DNA of 64,000 nt, from contig JBHJGM010000008.1 in NCBI GenBank assembly GCA_050331815.1, positions 1-64,000 of the forward strand. The letters are read 5' to 3'. The notes below the pieces were generated by a model, which was not told the origin of the DNA, searched no databases, and worked only from the letters and a program-made list of their open reading frames with translations. Positions 43,321-52,107 of the stretch are shown in pieces (the first letter of the stretch is position 1; every line of letters starts with the position of its first letter). Origin of the DNA: JBHJGM01 sp050331815. GTDB lineage: Bacteria; Verrucomicrobiota; Verrucomicrobiia; Opitutales; JBHJGM01. A program made the position numbers and the translations under genes.

Positions 43321-44574
43321 TTAGTCGGTGGTGGACAGGACTTCCTCGCAAAAGTGTTTCAACGCCTTAATGACCCAGTCCTGCTCCTCGTCGGTCAGCC
43401 CTGGAAACAACGGCAGGCTCAGGCAGGACTGTCCGTAGAGTTCGGCCCCGGGCAGGTGCTGCGCACCGTAGCGTTCGCGGTAATAGCGTAGCGTGTGCAC
43501 GGGTCGGTAATGTACCTGCGTGCCGATGCCCTGCGCCTTGAGCCAGTCAACCGCGCGATCACGCACGCTCTCCTTGTGAAAACGCAGAGCAAAAAGGTGC
43601 CAACTGTGCCCTTCCGTCGCCGGAGGCAGTTGAAAAATCGGATCATACGGAGCGCCTTTGAGGTGCTTGTGGTAGCGCGCGGCCAAGCGTCCCCGCTGCA
43701 TCGAAAAGTCGGGCAGCTTACGTAGTTGCGACAGCGCGAGCGCCGCCTGGATTTCGGTCATGCGGTAGTTGTGGCCAAGGTCGATCTGGTCGTAAAACCA
43801 ACTGGGGGTGCTCTCGCCATTGGTGCGCGGGCGCACGATGCCGTGACTGCGCAAGGCGCGCATTTTTTCGGCCAGAACGGCGTCGTTGGTCAGCACCGCG
43901 CCACCCTCGCCACAGCAGATGTGCTTGACTGGGTGAAAGCTCAAAATCGCCGCCATCGAGTGCGCGCAGCAGCCGCTGGAAAAGCGTCGAGGCCCGGCGG
44001 CATACGCGGCCCCCAGGCTGTGCGCGGCATCCTCGATCACATCGCAATTGTGCTGTTCGGCCAACTCGGCGACCGCGCTCAAATCAGGCACGCGGCCGTT
44101 GAGCGAAACCGGCATGAGCAGTCCGCGGCGTCCGGCGTTGCCCCGTTGACGCGCCAGGTGCAGCGCCTGCTCCAGCATGTCGGCGGTGCTCAGTCCGGAC
44201 ACATTATCGACCTCGGCAAAGGCGACTTCGCCCCCACAGTAGCGCACCGCGTTGGCCGTGGCGGCAAAGGTCACGGCAGGCACGGCGGCGGGGGTGCCGG
44301 TTTCCACACCCAGCGCCTGGGCGGCCAGGTGCAGCGCGGCGGTTCCGTTGCAGACTGCGACCGCGTGGCGAGCCCCGGCGCGCTCGGCCAGGGCGGCCTC
44401 AAAGGCTTCAATCTGCGGGCCCTGAGTCAGCCGATCGGAACGCAGCACTTGCAACACGGCCTGTTCGTCGGCAGCATCCAGGCACTGCCGCGAGTAGGGC
44501 AAAAAGCGTCCGGGCCGCGCCCGCTCGCTTGCCGGTTGCAGTAGATCAGAAACCATCGGACTGAAGGTGGGCAT
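43321..44574 (-). CDS. pseC: UDP-4-amino-sugar aminotransferase (PseC)
   Basis: 417 residues, or 411 from the ATG at 44556. DegT/DnrJ/EryC1/StrS fold PLP aminotransferase. The start LPYSRQCLDAADEQAVLQVLRSDRLTQGPQIEAFE is the PseC hallmark, followed by VCNGTAALHLAAQALGV, EDAAHSLGAAY and the PLP-lysine region SFHPVKHICCGEGGAVLTND. It adds an amino group to the 4-keto sugar made by PseB with glutamate as donor. First gene of the minus-strand half of the cluster; rny lies divergently 205 bp away. Confidence 0.93.
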   Translation of the reverse strand: MPTFSPMVSDLLQPASERARPGRFLPYSRQCLDAADEQAVLQVLRSDRLTQGPQIEAFEAALAERAGARHAVAVCNGTAALHLAAQALGVETGTPAAVPAVTFAATANAVRYCGGEVAFAEVDNVSGLSTADMLEQALHLARQRGNAGRRGLLMPVSLNGRVPDLSAVAELAEQHNCDVIEDAAHSLGAAYAAGPRRFSSGCCAHSMAAILSFHPVKHICCGEGGAVLTNDAVLAEKMRALRSHGIVRPRTNGESTPSWFYDQIDLGHNYRMTEIQAALALSQLRKLPDFSMQRGRLAARYHKHLKGAPYDPIFQLPPATEGHSWHLFALRFHKESVRDRAVDWLKAQGIGTQVHYRPVHTLRYYRERYGAQHLPGAELYGQSCLSLPLFPGLTDEEQDWVIKALKHFCEEVLSTTD

Positions 44575-44778
44575 TCATTCTCGCACAGGGGGTGGAGCCT
44601 TGCTCCGCAAAGGTCTATCGGCGTTTCCCGCTTGCAGTTTATAATCGCGGACCTAGCCTTCCACCATCTGCCCGTGGGTGGTGCGGACTGCTCTCAATCG
44701 CGCGAAATCCCTGCTGATTCCATTTCCGCGCGCTGCCGCAGCGCTCATGACCTGGGCTGAGCCTGCCTGCATTTCTAG

Positions 44779-46311
44779 ATGGAACCGGCCGCGCAATTGG
44801 TACTCGCGTTTTTTGGCGGCATTTTTGTCACCATCGGCGGTGCCATGTTGCTGTCACGGCTGTGGCTACGGGGCTTGCGTGAAAAAGGCAGCTCTATCGT
44901 CAGCGCCACGCAGGTGGAGGCCGAAGCCGCCCGTAAGGACTCCATCGCCGAGGCCCGGCTGGCCATCGAACGCGAACGCGCAACCGTTGAGCGTCAAACC
45001 GAGGCCGAACGCATCGAGTTAGACCATCGCGAAAAGACCCTCCAGTCGCTGCGCGAAACCGTTCAGAAAGACTCCGCCAAGGCCACCCTCGAGCTGGAGC
45101 GCGCCAGCCAGCTTCACAATGAAGCCCACAAGCAGCTGCAAACCTCCGAGCAGATGAGCACGCTTTATCGCCAGCGGCTACGCAACCTGTCTGGGTTGTC
45201 CGAGCAGGAGGTGCGCGAGGCCCTGCGCGGTGAAGTGAAACGCGAGTGCGAAAAGGAGCTTGTTCAACTGCGCCAGGAAATCATCCAAAAATCCGAGCAG
45301 GACATGCAGTCCGAGGCCAAGCGCATTCTGGTCGACTCGATGCAGCGGCTGGTCAGTGGCGGGGTCAATGGCACGAACGCCACGCTCATTCGCCTGCCCA
45401 ACGAGGAGATGAAGGGCCGCATCATCGGGCGCGAGGGTCGTAACATCAAATCGTTCGAGTCGACCACGGGCGTCACCTTGATGATCGATGAGACGCCAGA
45501 CACCGTGCTGATTTCGTCGTTCGACCCCGTGCGCCGCGAAACCGCTCGCATCGCCCTGGAGAGCCTTGTACGTGAGGGTCGTATCCACCCGGCCAGCATC
45601 GAAGAAGCTGTTGCCAAGGCCCACGACGAGATGCTGGACAGCGTCATCGGGCTGGGCGAGGAAGCCCTGCGCAAGCTGCGCCTGACCTCCGTGCATCCCG
45701 AGGTCGTCTCATTGTTGGGTAAGCTGCACTACCGGCTCTCAAACAACCAGAACACGCTGGATCACTCCGTCGAGGTGGCCTACTTCTCCTCGCTACTGGC
45801 CTCCGAACTGGGCCTGGATCCCGAGCCCGCCAAGCGTGCGGGAATTTTTCACGACATGGGTAAGGCCATCGACCATGAGTACGAAGGCTCTCATGCGATC
45901 GCCGGAGCGCGCATGTTGCAGCGATTTGGTGAAGATGAACGGGTCGTCAACGCGGTCGCCGCGCACCACCAGGAAGTTGATCCGACGAGCGTTTACGCCG
46001 GCATATTAATGGTGGCTGACGGCATCTCCGCCACCCGCCCCGGCGCACGCTCGGACAGTATGGACGGCTACATTCAGCGCGTGCGCGCCCTGGAGCAACT
46101 CGCTCGCGAGGAACCCGGCGTGAAGGACGCCTTCGCCGTGCAGGCCGGACGAGAAATTCGCGTCATCGTCGAGCCGGACCAGATCGACGATGCGAAGGCC
46201 CGCGCACTCTCCCGGAGCCTGCGGGCCCGTATCGAACAGGAGTTGCAGTACCCAGGCACCATCAAGGTCACGGTCATCCGCGAGCAGCGTTTTTCTGACA
46301 CCGCCAAGTAA
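44779..46311 (+). CDS. rny: Ribonuclease Y
   Basis: 510 residues. An N-terminal membrane helix (LVLAFFGGIFVTIGGAMLLS), a long coiled coil (about residues 40-170), a KH domain (MKGRIIGREGRNIKSFESTTGV) and an HD domain (HSVEVAYFSSLLASELG; GIFHDMGKAIDHEYEGSHA) are exactly the order of RNase Y, the membrane-bound endoribonuclease that starts mRNA decay. The presence of RNase G as well shows two parallel decay enzymes. Length is normal. It is followed by a tiny acidic frame on the other strand. Confidence 0.95.
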   Translation: MEPAAQLVLAFFGGIFVTIGGAMLLSRLWLRGLREKGSSIVSATQVEAEAARKDSIAEARLAIERERATVERQTEAERIELDHREKTLQSLRETVQKDSAKATLELERASQLHNEAHKQLQTSEQMSTLYRQRLRNLSGLSEQEVREALRGEVKRECEKELVQLRQEIIQKSEQDMQSEAKRILVDSMQRLVSGGVNGTNATLIRLPNEEMKGRIIGREGRNIKSFESTTGVTLMIDETPDTVLISSFDPVRRETARIALESLVREGRIHPASIEEAVAKAHDEMLDSVIGLGEEALRKLRLTSVHPEVVSLLGKLHYRLSNNQNTLDHSVEVAYFSSLLASELGLDPEPAKRAGIFHDMGKAIDHEYEGSHAIAGARMLQRFGEDERVVNAVAAHHQEVDPTSVYAGILMVADGISATRPGARSDSMDGYIQRVRALEQLAREEPGVKDAFAVQAGREIRVIVEPDQIDDAKARALSRSLRARIEQELQYPGTIKVTVIREQRFSDTAK

Positions 46312-46320
46312 GCCCCAGGC

Positions 46321-46512
46321 TCAGGGATGCTGCAGGCGCTCTTCCTCCAGCTGCCCGACGATGCGCTCCGCAGTTTCACGGATCACACGGGGCGTCGGGT
46401 AACGCGCGGGATTTTTTGCCAGATCCTCGTCCTTACCCTCTGGCGACCGTGTCAGAGAATCGTCTTCGATCGAAGGATCTTCGGAGTTTTGCGAATCTTC
46501 AGGCATCATCAA
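46321..46512 (-). CDS. Possible small acidic protein
   Basis: 63-residue frame beginning with three ATG codons (46512, 46509, 46506), very hydrophilic and acidic (SQNSEDPSIEDDSL) with a helical end (PRVIRETAERIVGQLEEERL). No recognised domain. It starts within a convergent spacer and ends ten bases after the rny stop. Composition favours a real gene moderately; there is no ribosome-binding site to support it. Confidence 0.4.
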   Translation of the reverse strand: MMMPEDSQNSEDPSIEDDSLTRSPEGKDEDLAKNPARYPTPRVIRETAERIVGQLEEERLQHP

Positions 46513-46578
46513 ATATCAATGGAGGCTGCCTGCATATCGGTCCGCGCGGGGCACCCATAAAGCGTCCCCGAGCCGCCT

Positions 46579-46601
46579 AAGGGTGTTGGAATCCCCTTTT
46601 T
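46579..46601 (+). terminator. Weak terminator candidate after rny
   Basis: AAGGG at 46579-46583 can pair with CCCTT at 46594-46598, followed by T3 more (T5 run overall from 46597). The stem is only five base pairs, so this is a weak candidate for ending the rny transcript. Confidence 0.3.
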
Positions 46602-46602
46602 A

Positions 46603-47214
46603 TCAAGATTTTACACGTGAGGCCAACGGCTCAACCTCACCGATAAAATCAAAGGCTGTGCGTACCGCACGGCGCAACTCGCGATTGGGCGTGCCCGCGC
46701 GCGCCATCACACCGATTCCCTGGGTCAACGCGACAAGCAGGGCCGCGGTGCCTTTCACGTCGACCTGCGCGTCGAGTTCACCACGCGCGCAGGCCTGAGC
46801 CAGCGCAGTTTCAAAGGCCAGCCCCAGTCGCATGAAATGCTCCTCGATCAACACAGCGGCAGCCTCATCCTGACGGCCCAGCTCGACGGTGGCGCGCGTC
46901 ATCAAGCAACTGCGCCGCTCCGGCAAGGGAGCGACCGTGATCAGATAATAGTCGAGAAAGCCGCTGATCGCCTCGACGCCCGCGTCCGGCTCGAACAAGG
47001 CGGCCAAGCGCTCATTGAAGCGCTCGCGAAACAGCTTGAGCGCGGCCACGGTCACGCCTTCCTTGCTGCCAAAGGCGTTGTAAAAACTTTGCCGGCTCAG
47101 CTGCATGCGCTCCAGCAGCTCCTGCAGGCTGGTCGACGCAAAACCTTTTTCCCAAAACAATTCGAGGGCCTCATTGACGGCAAAGGTCTCGTCGAACTGT
47201 CGCGGTCGGGCCAT
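46603..47214 (-). CDS. TetR/AcrR family transcriptional regulator
   Basis: 203 residues from the ATG at 47214 (MARPRQFDETFAVNEALELFWEKGFASTSLQELLERMQLSRQSFYNAFGSKEGV is a textbook TetR helix-turn-helix, residues 1-50). The C-terminal ligand domain has conserved glycine and leucine pattern of the tetR_C group (ACARGELDAQVDVKGTAALLVALTQGI). A longer frame to 47271 overlaps the neighbour. It lies 10 bases after the aminotransferase gene, on the same strand, so it may be co-transcribed with it. Target genes unknown. Confidence 0.88.
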   Translation of the reverse strand: MARPRQFDETFAVNEALELFWEKGFASTSLQELLERMQLSRQSFYNAFGSKEGVTVAALKLFRERFNERLAALFEPDAGVEAISGFLDYYLITVAPLPERRSCLMTRATVELGRQDEAAAVLIEEHFMRLGLAFETALAQACARGELDAQVDVKGTAALLVALTQGIGVMARAGTPNRELRRAVRTAFDFIGEVEPLASRVKS

Positions 47215-47224
47215 GAGCACTGAC

Positions 47225-48505
47225 TCAAAACGTAAACGTCCAGCCGCCGAGGCGGCGCGCAATCTCGGCAACCACGGTTTTCTCCGCTTCGAGACCGCCC
47301 GGGGCTTCGAAAGTCACCGAAAAGCGCACGAAGGTGCCGGCATCGTCCCAGGGCACCGTGCTGACCAGGTGCTCGGTGATCAGCCACTGGCTAAAGGCTT
47401 CGCCGTTGGCAAACGCCACGTCCTGCCCATCGCAGGTCGCCGACTTGGGCGAGGGCACGTACAGAAAAAAGCTTCCGCGCGGCTTTTCCGCGGGCAGCCC
47501 AAGATCATTGAGCGCTTCCACGAGCAGGTCCATCCGACGCGAATACTTGGCCGCGATGCGCTCTGTAATCGTCGGGTCGTCCAAGGCGGCGGCAGCGGCG
47601 TTCTGGATGGCCAGAAACTGTCCCGAGTCGCTGTTGTCCTTCACGTCGCCGTAGGCCTTCACGATCAGCGAATTTCCGCAAACCCAGCCGATGCGCCAGC
47701 CGGTCATGTTGAAGCCCTTCGAGAGCGAGTGTAGTTCGACCGCGACATCCTTGCCGCCGGGCACCTGCAGGATCGACAAAGGCGCCTCACCCTCAAAAAC
47801 AAGCGCCGCATACGCCGCATCCTGAATCACGATGAGCGAATGCGACTTGGCAAACGCCACCACCTCTTCGAAAAATGCGCGCGTGGCCGAGGCACCCGTC
47901 GGGTTGTTCGGGTAATTGATGACAAGCACCTTTGCGCGCGCCAGCACGTCGGCGGGGATGCTTTCCAAGTCGGGTAGAAAGTCATTTTCTCGGGTGAGCT
48001 CAAGGTTGTGCACCTCGCCGCCGTAGTATTTTGCGTGGGTCCCAAAGACCGGATAGCCAGGCGTCGTCATCAGCACGACATCACCGGGATTGATGAAACA
48101 GGCCGGCAAAAGCGTCAACGCAGTCTTCGAGCCAATCGAGTGCAGCACCTCAGTCTGCGGATCGACGTCGACCTCGAAGACCTGCTTCATGTACCGCGCC
48201 ACCGCTTCGCGAAAGATAGGCCCGCCGTTGTCAGCGTAACCGCGGTTCTCGGGCTTCGAGGCTTCAACGGCCAGCGCCTCGATCACTTGCGGGAAGGCCA
48301 TTTCGTCGGGCTCGCCCACGCCCATGTCGATAATGTCCAGATCGGGCTTGGCCTTCCGGGCGGCGGCCTTGGCGCGCTTGATCTTCTCGAACTTGTAGAC
48401 GGCCGTGCTCTTGCCGTAGCTCACGCCACCGATGCGTTCGGCAAACAGCTGTTGGATGTACGGATCGCCGCTGGCGACGTCAGGGGATGCGATGGTCTGT
48501 GTCAT
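47225..48505 (-). CDS. dapL: LL-diaminopimelate aminotransferase-like PLP enzyme
   Basis: 426 residues from the ATG at 48505. Fold type I class I/II aminotransferase: DMGVGEPDEMAFPQVI, RGYADNGGPIFREAVARYM, LVINYPNNPTGA, QDAAYAALVF and the PLP lysine in SLSKGFNMTGWRIGW. The start SYGKSTAVYKFEKIKRAK is characteristic of a DapL-related group from Verrucomicrobia. DapL converts tetrahydrodipicolinate directly to LL-diaminopimelate for lysine and peptidoglycan. The call is by resemblance; other amino-acid donors are possible. A TetR gene follows directly. Confidence 0.7.
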   Translation of the reverse strand: MTQTIASPDVASGDPYIQQLFAERIGGVSYGKSTAVYKFEKIKRAKAAARKAKPDLDIIDMGVGEPDEMAFPQVIEALAVEASKPENRGYADNGGPIFREAVARYMKQVFEVDVDPQTEVLHSIGSKTALTLLPACFINPGDVVLMTTPGYPVFGTHAKYYGGEVHNLELTRENDFLPDLESIPADVLARAKVLVINYPNNPTGASATRAFFEEVVAFAKSHSLIVIQDAAYAALVFEGEAPLSILQVPGGKDVAVELHSLSKGFNMTGWRIGWVCGNSLIVKAYGDVKDNSDSGQFLAIQNAAAAALDDPTITERIAAKYSRRMDLLVEALNDLGLPAEKPRGSFFLYVPSPKSATCDGQDVAFANGEAFSQWLITEHLVSTVPWDDAGTFVRFSVTFEAPGGLEAEKTVVAEIARRLGGWTFTF

Positions 48506-48576
48506 GACAAAGATATGTGTACGGTGAGCAAATGCGCGCTCCGGCGCTGAATCAAGCCGGCTCGGTCGTTCCCGCC

Positions 48577-48954
48577 TCAGATGTGGCTGGTGTCGGCGTG
48601 GTCCTTCACAGCGTAGCCGCTGTCCTGGCGCTGATGGTTGACCTTGTTCTTTTCGAGGTAGGCGCGGTGCACATCTTCCGGGGTCATCCCCAAAACCTGC
48701 GCGATCGAGATTAGAAAATGAAAGCAATCAACGACTTCCACACGCGCATTTTGCTGGTCAAACTGCTGGTACTTCGCCCACCACTTCCACGGCACCGAAT
48801 CGACAAGTTCAGCCAATTCCTGCTGCAACGCTCGCGTGTAGTTGAGCACCCACTGCGTCTTTTCGGCTTCATTGTCGGCCATGTCTGCGGTGTCGACACC
48901 GATCCGCCGGTTCAACTGCGCCTGTAATTCAAAGATTTCCTCGAGCTTATCCAT
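48577..48954 (-). CDS. All-alpha dUTPase-like nucleotide pyrophosphatase
   Basis: 125 residues. LQAQLNRRIGVDTADMADNEAEKTQWVLNYTRALQQELAELVDSVPWKWW, then RVEVVDCFHFLISIAQVLGM and YLEKNKVNHQRQDSGYAVKD, match the dimeric dUTPase/MazG-like all-alpha pyrophosphatase superfamily. Acidic residues in ELAELVDSVPW and VEVVDCFHF are likely Mg2+ ligands. It removes dUTP, keeping uracil out of DNA. No trimeric dut is visible here, so this may be the main enzyme of the genome. Confidence 0.85.
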   Translation of the reverse strand: MDKLEEIFELQAQLNRRIGVDTADMADNEAEKTQWVLNYTRALQQELAELVDSVPWKWWAKYQQFDQQNARVEVVDCFHFLISIAQVLGMTPEDVHRAYLEKNKVNHQRQDSGYAVKDHADTSHI

Positions 48955-49161
48955 GAAGTGCTAGATTGTCGTCAGGCCTTTACAGAGGCAAGCGCGAGGC
49001 TCAGGATTTAGAGTTGAGCATAAAGGGGGCGTTACTAATCTGAATATCCAGACGCCGGGAAACCCCTTCTTTGCGTTCGCGGCTTGTTTTTTATGCCTGT
49101 GATTCGGTGACACATTCGCCGGCCACGCACTGGCTACTGAACCCCTTTCGACTGCCTATTT

Positions 49162-50181
49162 ATGTCCGACCCAGCTGACTCAACCAGCGAGCCCGATCCC
49201 GTATCGGACGCAGCTTCCGCCAAGACAGATGCCGAACCATCCGGCGAAACGGCCTCAGAGGAACGTCCCCGCCGCAGCCGGCGCAATCGCTCGCTCAAGC
49301 GCAGCTTTCCCGAAACACCCGGCGCTTCCGCCGCTGCATCCGCCCGCGCCAAACCCGGCGAGATCGCCAACGTGCACGGCGTTGTGGAAAATCTCAGCGG
49401 CATGCATGCGGCCGGGTATCAGGATCGCCCCACCCGGCCCAAGGAAGCTCGTACCGGCTACGAGCGACGTGAGCGCAAACCCCGTCGCGACGAACGCGAC
49501 GCCACGACCGAAACCGCTTCCGAGAGCGAGGGCCCGAAAAGCCCCATGGAAGGCAACAAGGAAGAGTGGTCGCCCAGAAGACGCCGTGACTCCACACGCG
49601 AGCCGGGCGAGCTCGGCGACGATCCCTCCTATGGAGGTCAGGTTGATCGTGGCGGTGGCAAGCTGCCCTCATCCAGCGACCGACGGGACGAGGACCGCGC
49701 CGTACGAGAGCTGCGCCGACGCATGCGCAAAGACGAACAGCCGAAAACGCGCGAGCCCTCCAAACGCGCCGCGCAAAAGCACCTCATCCCCGAAAAAAGC
49801 AAAAAGCCCAGCGGGCTGTTCGGACGCCTCATCAACGGCTTCATGGCTTTCATCAAAGGCCCCGAGGCCATGGAAGATCATTACGAGGCGCGCGATCGCG
49901 AACGCCGCCAAAACAAGCGGTCGAAGCGTTCGGGCTCCAAATCCTCGGATTCTTCATCTAGTTCCGCTGCCTCCTCCAAGTCAGCATCAAAGGAACGCTC
50001 AACCAGTCACAGCCGTTCCTCCTCCTCAAGCAGCCGGGGTGAGCGTTCGGGCCGCGCCTCACGAGGCCAGGGCGGTCGCCGTTCAGATGCGGACGAGAGC
50101 CGGCGCGAAGGTGGCGGCGAACGGAGTTCCTCGCAGGCGGGTAAGCGCAGCCGTTCGCGCTCTTCGGGTCGCGAGAGGTAG
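49162..50181 (+). CDS. Arg/Ser-rich disordered protein
   Basis: 339 residues, highly charged and low-complexity. It has an acidic-Ser N terminus, repeated Arg/Glu/Asp clusters, one central hydrophobic piece (KPSGLFGRLINGFMAFIKGPEAM, about residues 217-238) and a C terminus dominated by serine and arginine (SRSSSSSSRGERSGRASRGQG and RSRSSGRER). Such RS-like tails bind RNA or nucleic acid in other organisms. No known domain. An overlapping plus-strand frame (49229-50260) is proline/alanine shadow. It begins 207 bp after the dUTPase start and 66 bp before murA. Function unknown. Confidence 0.6.
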   Translation: MSDPADSTSEPDPVSDAASAKTDAEPSGETASEERPRRSRRNRSLKRSFPETPGASAAASARAKPGEIANVHGVVENLSGMHAAGYQDRPTRPKEARTGYERRERKPRRDERDATTETASESEGPKSPMEGNKEEWSPRRRRDSTREPGELGDDPSYGGQVDRGGGKLPSSSDRRDEDRAVRELRRRMRKDEQPKTREPSKRAAQKHLIPEKSKKPSGLFGRLINGFMAFIKGPEAMEDHYEARDRERRQNKRSKRSGSKSSDSSSSSAASSKSASKERSTSHSRSSSSSSRGERSGRASRGQGGRRSDADESRREGGGERSSSQAGKRSRSRSSGRER

Positions 50182-50247
50182 CCACTGCGATTCACCGCTT
50201 TTCAAAAACATTGCCGCAGGTGGGGTGGGCTGTAGGTTCAAGCGCGC

Positions 50248-51546
50248 ATGGATGTCTTGAGGATTGAGGGTGGGCACCCGTTGTCCGGTGAAGTCACCGT
50301 GGCCGGTGCCAAAAACGCCTGCCTGCCAATTTTCGCCGCGACGCTGCTTACCAGCGAGCCCTGCACCATCCGCAATGTGCCCGACCTGAGCGATGTGCGC
50401 TTCATGGCCGAAATCCTTGAGCACCTGGGCGCCACCGTGGAACGCGTCGACGCGCACACCTGGCGCATCACTGCCGCCGAGATTCACACCCGCGCACCCT
50501 ACGAGTTGGTGCGCAAGATGCGCGCCTCGGTCTGCCTCCTGGGGCCGCTGGTCGCCCGTATGAAAAAGGCCGAAGTCTCCCTGCCTGGGGGTTGCGTTAT
50601 CGGCCCGCGACCGATCGACCTGCACCTCAAGGGCCTGGCCAAGTTGGGCTGCTTCATCAAAATCGAGAGCGGCTACATACACGTGGACGCTGCTCGGGCC
50701 CGCGGCGCGGATATCTTTCTGGGCGGACGGCACGGCAGCACGGTCACCGGCACCGCCAACATCCTGATGGCCGCCGTGTGCCTGCCCGGCACCACCCGCA
50801 TCGACAGCGCCGCCTGCGAACCTGAAGTCGAAGATCTCTGCAAATTGCTCGTTGCGATGGGTGCTCAGATCGAGGGCATCGGCTCGCACCAGCTGACGAT
50901 CCATGGGGTGGATACGCTCAAGGGGGTCGATTTTTCGGTGATTCCCGACCGCATCGAAGCAGCGACTTACCTCCTGGCCACGGCCATGACCGGCGGCGAT
51001 GTCCTGGTTCACGGGGCCGATGAACGCCTGTTACCGGCCGTGCTCGACAAGCTCGAGGAGTCTGGCCTGCGCTTCGAAACCAACGGCGGCTCCAGTGTGC
51101 GTGCCTTTGGCGAGCCGGGTCGGCTCAAGCCGGTGGACGTCATCACACTGCCCCACCCCGGTTTTCCCACCGACGTGCAGGCGCAAATGTGCGCGCTGCT
51201 GAGCACCGTGCCCGGCCTCTCCATCGTGACCGAGCGCGTTTACCCTAACCGCTTTATGCATGTGCCTGAGCTGCAACGCATGGGCGCGGACATCGCGATC
51301 GAAGGGCCCAGCGCTATCGTCAAAGGCGGGCGACGACTCTCCGGCGCGCCCACCATGGCTTCCGACCTGCGGGCCAGCGCGGCTCTGGTCATGGCCGGTC
51401 TCGCGGCCACCGGCGAGACCTGGGTCCAGCGCATTTACCACCTCGACCGTGGTTACGAAAAGTTTGACGAAAAGCTACGCGGGCTCGGCGGCATGGTCGA
51501 ACGCCTGCCCGGCACGCAGATGCCTAAGGACCTGGCCGGAGAATGA
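50248..51546 (+). CDS. murA: UDP-N-acetylglucosamine 1-carboxyvinyltransferase
   Basis: 432 residues of the EPT/MurA fold. MDVLRIEGGHPLSGEVTVAGAKNACLPIFAATLL at the start contains the K-N substrate pair, and the catalytic cysteine is C116 in LPGGCVIGPRPIDLHLKGL. The HPGFPTDVQAQMCALL and MASDLRASAALVMAGLAATGET segments are also conserved. It adds enolpyruvate from PEP to UDP-GlcNAc, the first committed step of peptidoglycan synthesis. Because Cys is present (not Asp), fosfomycin sensitivity is expected. It ends eight bases from the convergent atpC stop. Confidence 0.95.
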   Translation: MDVLRIEGGHPLSGEVTVAGAKNACLPIFAATLLTSEPCTIRNVPDLSDVRFMAEILEHLGATVERVDAHTWRITAAEIHTRAPYELVRKMRASVCLLGPLVARMKKAEVSLPGGCVIGPRPIDLHLKGLAKLGCFIKIESGYIHVDAARARGADIFLGGRHGSTVTGTANILMAAVCLPGTTRIDSAACEPEVEDLCKLLVAMGAQIEGIGSHQLTIHGVDTLKGVDFSVIPDRIEAATYLLATAMTGGDVLVHGADERLLPAVLDKLEESGLRFETNGGSSVRAFGEPGRLKPVDVITLPHPGFPTDVQAQMCALLSTVPGLSIVTERVYPNRFMHVPELQRMGADIAIEGPSAIVKGGRRLSGAPTMASDLRASAALVMAGLAATGETWVQRIYHLDRGYEKFDEKLRGLGGMVERLPGTQMPKDLAGE

Positions 51547-51553
51547 AACGCGC

Positions 51554-52021
51554 TTAGCCGCGCCGGCGCTTCACGCTCTGTTGCGTAATGGCGAAACGAG
51601 CCATGCGCTCGAGTCGTTCAATTTCATCGACGTCCATTTGGGGCTGTTTTTTTGCCTCTTCTAAAGCGGCGCGCGCGCGTTCCTCGGCCTGGGCTACTTC
51701 TTCGAGATTGATCTGCTGCACGTCGATGGCAGCTTCGGTCAAAATGGATACGGTGTCTCCCAATACGCGGAGAAATCCGCGATCCACCGCCACGCTTTTG
51801 GGGCCACGTTGCTCTGAGGAAACGTCATCCGGGCCGGTCGTCTGCGCGCGGTTGGGCCCCGGGTTTCGTAAAGCAACTTCCCCGGGCTCAACCTGGGCGA
51901 TCAGCGGAAGGTGCCCGGGCAGCACGCCAATCTCGCCCTCGGCAGTTGGCAGCACCACGCAATCGGCGGTGCCACTGAAGACTTTGCGGTCAGGGGTGAC
52001 GATTTCCAGGGTGAGTGGCAT
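51554..52021 (-). CDS. atpC: F1Fo ATP synthase subunit epsilon
   Basis: 155 residues. The N-terminal beta-sandwich (LTLEIVTPDRKVFSGTADCVVLPTAEGEIGVLPGHLPLIAQVEPGEVALR) is diagnostic; VDRGFLRVLGDTVSILTEAAI follows, with a C-terminal helical hairpin (LEEVAQAEERARAALEEAKK). A 20-residue insertion around 55-75 makes it slightly longer than usual (about 135). Epsilon links rotation to catalysis and inhibits ATP hydrolysis. Last gene of the atp operon. Confidence 0.94.
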   Translation of the reverse strand: MPLTLEIVTPDRKVFSGTADCVVLPTAEGEIGVLPGHLPLIAQVEPGEVALRNPGPNRAQTTGPDDVSSEQRGPKSVAVDRGFLRVLGDTVSILTEAAIDVQQINLEEVAQAEERARAALEEAKKQPQMDVDEIERLERMARFAITQQSVKRRRG

Positions 52022-52107
52022 GGCAGCGTAAAAGAGACCCTAACTGGGGAGAGTGAATGTGCAACTTGCGGACGGCAAATCAGGGAATCATCCCAGGCGA
52101 GCTGCTG

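Noticed and set aside
49229..50260. Overlapping plus-strand frame over the Arg/Ser-rich gene
   Set aside because: Proline/alanine-rich composition expected from a shifted frame of Arg/Ser codons; starts later and overlaps murA start.
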